This document shows, one piece after another, positions 59,403-64,000 of a DNA stretch of 64,000 nucleotides. Origin of the DNA: JAGVSZ01 sp019137045 (lineage in GTDB: Bacteria; Pseudomonadota; Gammaproteobacteria; Burkholderiales; SG8-39). The position numbers and the translations under genes were made by a program. The notes below the pieces were generated by a model that saw only the letters and a list, made by a program, of their open reading frames with translations, did no database searches and was not told where the DNA came from. Position 1 is the first letter of the stretch, and each line of letters starts with the position of its first letter. The stretch covers positions 87,732-151,731 of the forward strand of contig JAXMFT010000012.1 of NCBI GenBank assembly GCA_046347635.1, read 5' to 3'.

Positions 59403-60998
59403 GACCCGGCCGCCGCCGTCGACCTCGGCTGACCGTGAGCGACATCGACAACGCGACGCTCGCCAGCGCGACGATCCGGATCGCCGGCGGCTACGTCGCG
59501 GGCGAGGACAGCCTCGCGTTCGTGAGCGTCGGCGGCATCGCCGGCAGCTGGGACGGCGTGACCGGGACGCTCAGCCTCACCGGCCCGGCGAGCACGGCCG
59601 ACTGGCAGACGGTGCTGCGCTCGGTCGCCTACCAGAACGCCAGCGAGAACCCGAACACCGGCGCGCGGACGGTGAGCTTCCTGGTGAACGACGGCGCGCT
59701 CGCCTCCGGCCGCCGCGACCGCGACGGTGAACGTCACGGCCGTTAACGACGCGCCGACCCTCACTGCCAACACGCTCGCGGTCGGCGACGGCGCGACCGT
59801 GACGCTCGAGCTCGCGAACCTCGGCGCCGCGGACGTGGACAACGCCTGGGCCACGCTCGCGTACGCGGTGACGACGATCGCGAACGGGCAGTTCGAGCTC
59901 GCCGCCGCGCCCGGCGTCGCCGTCACGAGCTTCACGGCGCAGATCGCGGCGGGCCAGGTGCGCTTCGTGCACGACGGCTCGAATCTCGCTCCGTCGTACG
60001 CGATCGAGGTCACGGACGGATCGGCCATCGTGGGGCCGTTCGCGGCCACGATCGTGTTCAACGCCTCGGCCGCCGCGCCGCCGTTGCGCCGCCCGTCGGC
60101 GGCGCTCCCGAGGCGACGCCGCTGCCTACGGCCGACGCCGGTCCCATCACCCTCGCGGCGGTCACGCCAGCGGGCGTGCTGCCGACCACCGTCGCCGACG
60201 CGGCCACCGGCCTCGCGACGATGTTCCTGCGTTCCCCCTCGGCCGCCGGCGGCAGCAGGGGACGCGAACTGCCGAGGCCCCCGGCCGGGCCACCGCCGCC
60301 GCGCCGGGCGGCATGACGCGCGCGGAAGCGGAGGTCGTCCCTCGACCCCGAACGCGGTTCCGGACGGCCGCTTTGGGCCGCTCCGCGCCGAAGCTGAGGT
60401 GATCGACACCAAGGCGCAACTGGCGGACGCCGCGGCTGATACGATGCGCGGGCGTATCGAGGTCGGAAGCATCAGCGACAGTTTCGCGGAAATCGACGAA
60501 GATCAGGCCCAGATCGAGATTGTTCTCGGCACGATCAGGGTCACTGGCATCGCCCTCTCCGTGGGCGCCGTGTGGTGGGCGGCACGTGCCGCCGGCCTTG
60601 TGGCGAGCCTGCTGACGACGACCCCCGCGTGGCGCCACGTCGATCCCTCCCCGTTCTGGGCCGGGATCCGGAGATCGACGACGAAGACGAGCCGGAAGCC
60701 GACGAGGAGAAGCGCGCCGATGAGCACCGCGCGCGCTGGGTCCTGGACGAATCGGCGGCCTGATCCTCCCCGGGTTTCGTCCTCGGACGCCACCCGGAGT
60801 CGGGCACTCGACACAGTGATTTCATCTGCGACGCGTGCCCGATGCCGGAGGAGCCCACTGAGCTTGGAGATCGCGTTTCGGACACCTCCGCAGCGATCCG
60901 AACCTGACAAACGGCCGGGCTCGGCCGACGGGCAGCGCCTCGTCTGAGGTCGGGTGTGGCAAAGTGACCCTCGCAATCTGAATTTTCCTAGTTAGAAC
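59403..60998 (+). pseudogene. Tandem 1.6-kb duplication, second copy (fragment of the giant gene's 3' end)
   Basis: 1,596 bases matching 57796-59402 but with eleven small insertions or deletions (net minus 11) and about five substitutions. Indels are at about 59428, 59706, 59938, 60082, 60252, 60270, 60340, 60647, 60766, 60782 and 60850. The coding part has no start of its own and is frame-broken; the last segment still ends WVLDESAA and a stop at 60763. The noncoding spacer is as well conserved as the coding part. Either a real partial duplication or, more likely, unmerged overlapping contig ends. Confidence 0.85.
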
Positions 60999-61109
60999 AA
61001 GTGGTTCGACCGCATAGTTCGAGTCCGCACCAGGCCCGTATCTTGCTGGGCTGCCGGAACAACATGCGTGAAGGACAGGAGGGCCCGCGCAGGCGGCGCG
61101 CGGTACCTG

Positions 61110-63997
61110 ATGCCAGGCATTCCCGGAAAGTCCCCACCCCTCGCCAAGCGGGGCAGGTCGGCCCCCACGGCTCGTTCGTGCGCTGCAGCAGCGCGCGCAG
61201 CGGCGCTCGCCCGCTCGCCTGAAGAAGCGACACCGGCGCGGGCGCCGATCCGCTCCGGGATCCCCGCGAAAGCGAGCGCCACCGAGCGCCGCGGTGCGCC
61301 GAAGCGCCCGATCCGATCCTCCCCGTTCGCAGCCGAGCAGGCGCGGCGCACGACGCTCGAGAAGATCCAGGCTGCGCCGGTGACGAAGGCGGTCGCCCGG
61401 CCCGGCCGCGCTTCGCCGCCGCGCGGCTTCGTGCGCAAGCCGGTGATGCAGGAGCTCGAGGGCCGGCTGCTGCTCTCCGCCGATCTCAACCCGGCGGCGC
61501 AGGACACGCTGTTCGCGACGCCTGCGCTGCAGGGCGCGGAGTTCCGCGCGCTGGTCGAGCCCGGCAGCCTGCCGGCGATCGCCTCGATGCAGGTGGCGCC
61601 GATCCTGCGCACGCACGAGCTCGTCTTCGTCGACACGGCGACCCCCGAGTACCAGAGCCTCGTCGAGGACATGCGCGCGAGCGCGCGCGACGGCGGGCGC
61701 AACCTCGAGGTCGTGCTGATCGAAGCCGAGCGCGACGGCGTCCGCAAGATCACCGACACGCTGGCGCAGAAGTCGGGCCTCGACGCGATCCACATCATCA
61801 GCCATGCACGCGACGGCGCGGTGCAGCTCGGATCGACGCAGCTCGACTTCGAGACGCTGACCAGACGCGCTGCGAGCATCAAGAAGTGGGGCGATGCGCT
61901 CGCCGAGAGCGGCGACCTTCTTTTCTACGGCTGCGACCTGGCGGCGACGCAAGATGGCAAGTCGCTCGTCGACGCGCTCGCGCGGCTCACCGGCGCGGAC
62001 GTCGCGGCGAGCGAAGACCTGACCGGCAACGCGGCGCGCGGCGGGGACTGGACGCTCGAATTCGTGAGCGGGCGGGTCGAGGCGCAGGTGGCGGTGAGCG
62101 CGGCGGGAGAGGCGCAGTGGGACGGCATCCTCGCGGCCGAGCAGCTCGACTGGGATGCGGTCTCGTGGCCGGCCACGACCCTCGGCAATTCCTACGCCGT
62201 GGGCTCCGGGAACGTCGCGATCGCGATCAGCGGCGACACCGGTCGCTTCCTCGCCGGCTATCCGGTGGACAACAGCTCCTTCAACACCGGCGGGCTTTCC
62301 CCGGCGCAGGATTCGCTGCACCTCTACGTCGATTTCACGGCCAACACCCAGCAGATCGTCCTCACCATCGATTTCACGCACCCGGGCGGCGTGTCGAACG
62401 TCAGCTTCACGCTGTTCGACATCGACAACGGGAGCGGTACGCCGCGCAGCTTCATCGACCAGGTCGCGGCGTTCGCGACCATCGGCGGAGTCGGCGGCAA
62501 CGACCCGACCTCGCTCACGCTCGTCGGCGGCGGCACGACGAGCCTGGTCGACACCGACGGCGACACGACGAACGACGCCGCGCGCGGCAACGGGACCACC
62601 ACCAACGCCGGGTCTGCGTCGAACGCGGGCAATGCCACGTTCACCTTCGGGCAGAGCGGAATCACGCGCATCACGCTCGTGTACAACAACTACCTCGGCT
62701 CGCCCGGCGTCAGCGCGAATCCGGCGGGTCAGGCCGTCTCCCTGCACGACATCAGCTTCACCGCCAACCGGGCGCCAGTGCTCGCCAACGGCAGTACGTT
62801 GAACTACGCGGAGAACGGGGCGGCCGCTGCCATCAACACCGCGCTCACCGTGACGGACGTGGACAGCACCACGCTCGCGAGCGCGACGGTGTCGATTACC
62901 GGCAATTTCGCGAGCGGGCAGGACGTGCTCGGGTTCGTCAACGGCGCAGGGATGGGCAACATCGCCGGCAGCTACGACGGCGCGACGGGCGTGCTCACCC
63001 TGACCTCAGCCGGGGCCACCGCCACGCTCGCCGAGTGGCGGACCGCGCTGCGCGCGGTGACGTACGCGAACTCGAGCGACGCCCCGAGCACGGCTGCGCG
63101 CACGGTCAGCTTCGTCGCGAACGACGGGCTGATCGACTCGAACACGCTGACCAGCACGGTCAATGTCACCGCGGTGAACGATGCGCCGGTGCTGGCGGAT
63201 ACGGTGCTGACGCTCCCGGCCGTGAACGAGGATGCGCCGGCCCCGGTCGGCGCCGTTGGCACCCTCGTATCGACGCTCGTCGGCGGCCAGAGCGACCCAG
63301 ACGGTGTGGGGGCGTTGCAGGGCATCGCGATCACCGCCACCGACACGAACGGCACGTGGTACTACTCGACCAACAACGGCGCCGCGTGGAACACGTTCAC
63401 CGGGTCGGTGGCGAGCTCGCGTCTGCTCGCCGCGGACGCGAACACGCGCATCTACTTCCGCCCGAACGCGAACTTCAACGGGACGATCGCGAGCGCGATC
63501 ACGTTCCGCGCCTGGGACCGCACGAGCGGCGCCAACGGCGGAACGGCGAACACCGCAACCAGCGGCGGAACGACGGCGTTCTCGACGGCCACCGACACCG
63601 CGTCGATCGTCGTCAGCCCGGTCAATGACGCACCGGTCGGCACCGACCGCATCATCAGGATGCCGAACGGCGTCCTGTACACCTACACCGCTGCCGACTT
63701 CGGATTCACCGATCCCAACGACACCCCCGCCAATGCGTTCGCCGGGGTGATGGTGGCGACCGTGCCGGGCGGAGCCGCCGACCTGAGATTGAACGGCGCG
63801 TTGGTCACCGCGGGCACAACGATCTCGATCTCGGACATCAACGCGGGCCTGTTCCAGTACCAGGCGGACAACGGAAATCGCACCTGGACTTTCAGGGTGG
63901 TGGACGACGGCGGCACGGCCAACGGCGGAATAGACACCGACGTCACGGCGCGGACGATGACGATGCGGACGAACCAGGGCGCCAACGATGCCCCGGT
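61110..63997 (+). CDS. Second giant LEPR-XLL/DUF4347 surface protein, N-terminal part
   Basis: Open from ATG 61110 (MPGIPGKSPPLAKRGRSAPT) to the end of the sequence, about 960 residues seen. GTG 61068 is an alternative start; neither has a clear ribosome site. It repeats the plan of the first giant protein: basic leader, FVRKPVMQELEGRLLLSADL (LEPR-XLL), NPAAQDTLFATPALQGAEFRAL, then DUF4347 (HELVFVDTATPEYQSLVEDM, DAIHIISHARDGAVQLG, DLLFYGCDLAATQDGKSL). From about residue 345 it differs: a single jelly-roll-like domain (LDWDAVSWPATTLGNSY to SLHDISFTAN), followed directly by cadherin-like modules (VNVTAVNDAPVLADTV, GTWYYSTNNGAAWNTF), without beta-helix blocks up to the window end. Confidence 0.85.
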
Positions 63998-64000
63998 TCT

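Noticed and set aside
61011..61036. tRNA T-arm-like string GTTCGAGTCCGCACCA
   Set aside because: The bases flanking the loop do not pair into a T-stem, and no acceptor or anticodon stem is found nearby.

Overview
The window is very GC-rich and reads like a betaproteobacterial chromosome, probably Burkholderiales or a relative. This is an inference from a PEP-CTERM protein with a sigma-54 promoter, giant LEPR-XLL/DUF4347 surface proteins, a MASE1 kinase with a FixJ-type regulator, and a TTC38-like TPR protein. Many otherwise well-conserved genes (glgA, otsA, otsB, mnhD, the acyl-AMP ligase) are broken by single-base indels in short homopolymers. That pattern fits residual long-read sequencing error better than real gene decay, so these genes are annotated as single units and the breaks are noted.

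Layout: 1-591 is the start of a transaldolase gene (minus). 642-3486 encodes a fusion of acyl carrier domain, acyl-AMP ligase and PlsC-type acyltransferase. 3546-11420 is a storage-carbohydrate and trehalose block: glgA, a BrnT/BrnA toxin-antitoxin pair with its own promoter, glgP, a membrane-tethered otsA and otsB. It is followed by an APH-like/P-loop kinase and a DHH phosphoesterase (11422-13980). 14071-22847 is mixed housekeeping and stress: DUF302, a crotonase, a haloalkane dehalogenase, a PEP-CTERM protein, an AidB-like acyl-CoA dehydrogenase, a DUF3047 lipoprotein, an alpha/beta hydrolase, an exported FAM173-like methyltransferase and Dps.

22906-30271 (minus) is an 11-gene Mrp/Mbh-type cation/proton antiporter operon in the order orf, E, F, G, DUF4040, B, C, D, A-like, orf, D2, so it carries three NuoL/M/N-like subunits. 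Divergent from it are a MASE1 histidine kinase and a FixJ/LuxR-type regulator. 32665-34035 is a TrpB2-type tryptophan synthase beta chain, whose last 13 codons are repeated downstream in an ABAB array. 34383-36965 holds a TPR protein and two GNAT acetyltransferases.

37185-40435 is a large ATPase/TPR/BTAD transcription activator. It is divergent from an 18-kb gene (40991-59166) for a roughly 6,060-residue LEPR-XLL/DUF4347 repeat protein with a C-terminal membrane anchor. Between them lies a 555-bp regulatory region with paired direct repeats. The 3' end of the giant gene plus its downstream spacer (57796-59402) is followed directly by an imperfect second copy (59403-60998), rich in indels and likely an assembly join. 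A second giant paralogue starts near 61110 and runs off the window end; the sequence as supplied stops at 63997.

No tRNA, rRNA, CRISPR array, transposase or phage gene was recognised.
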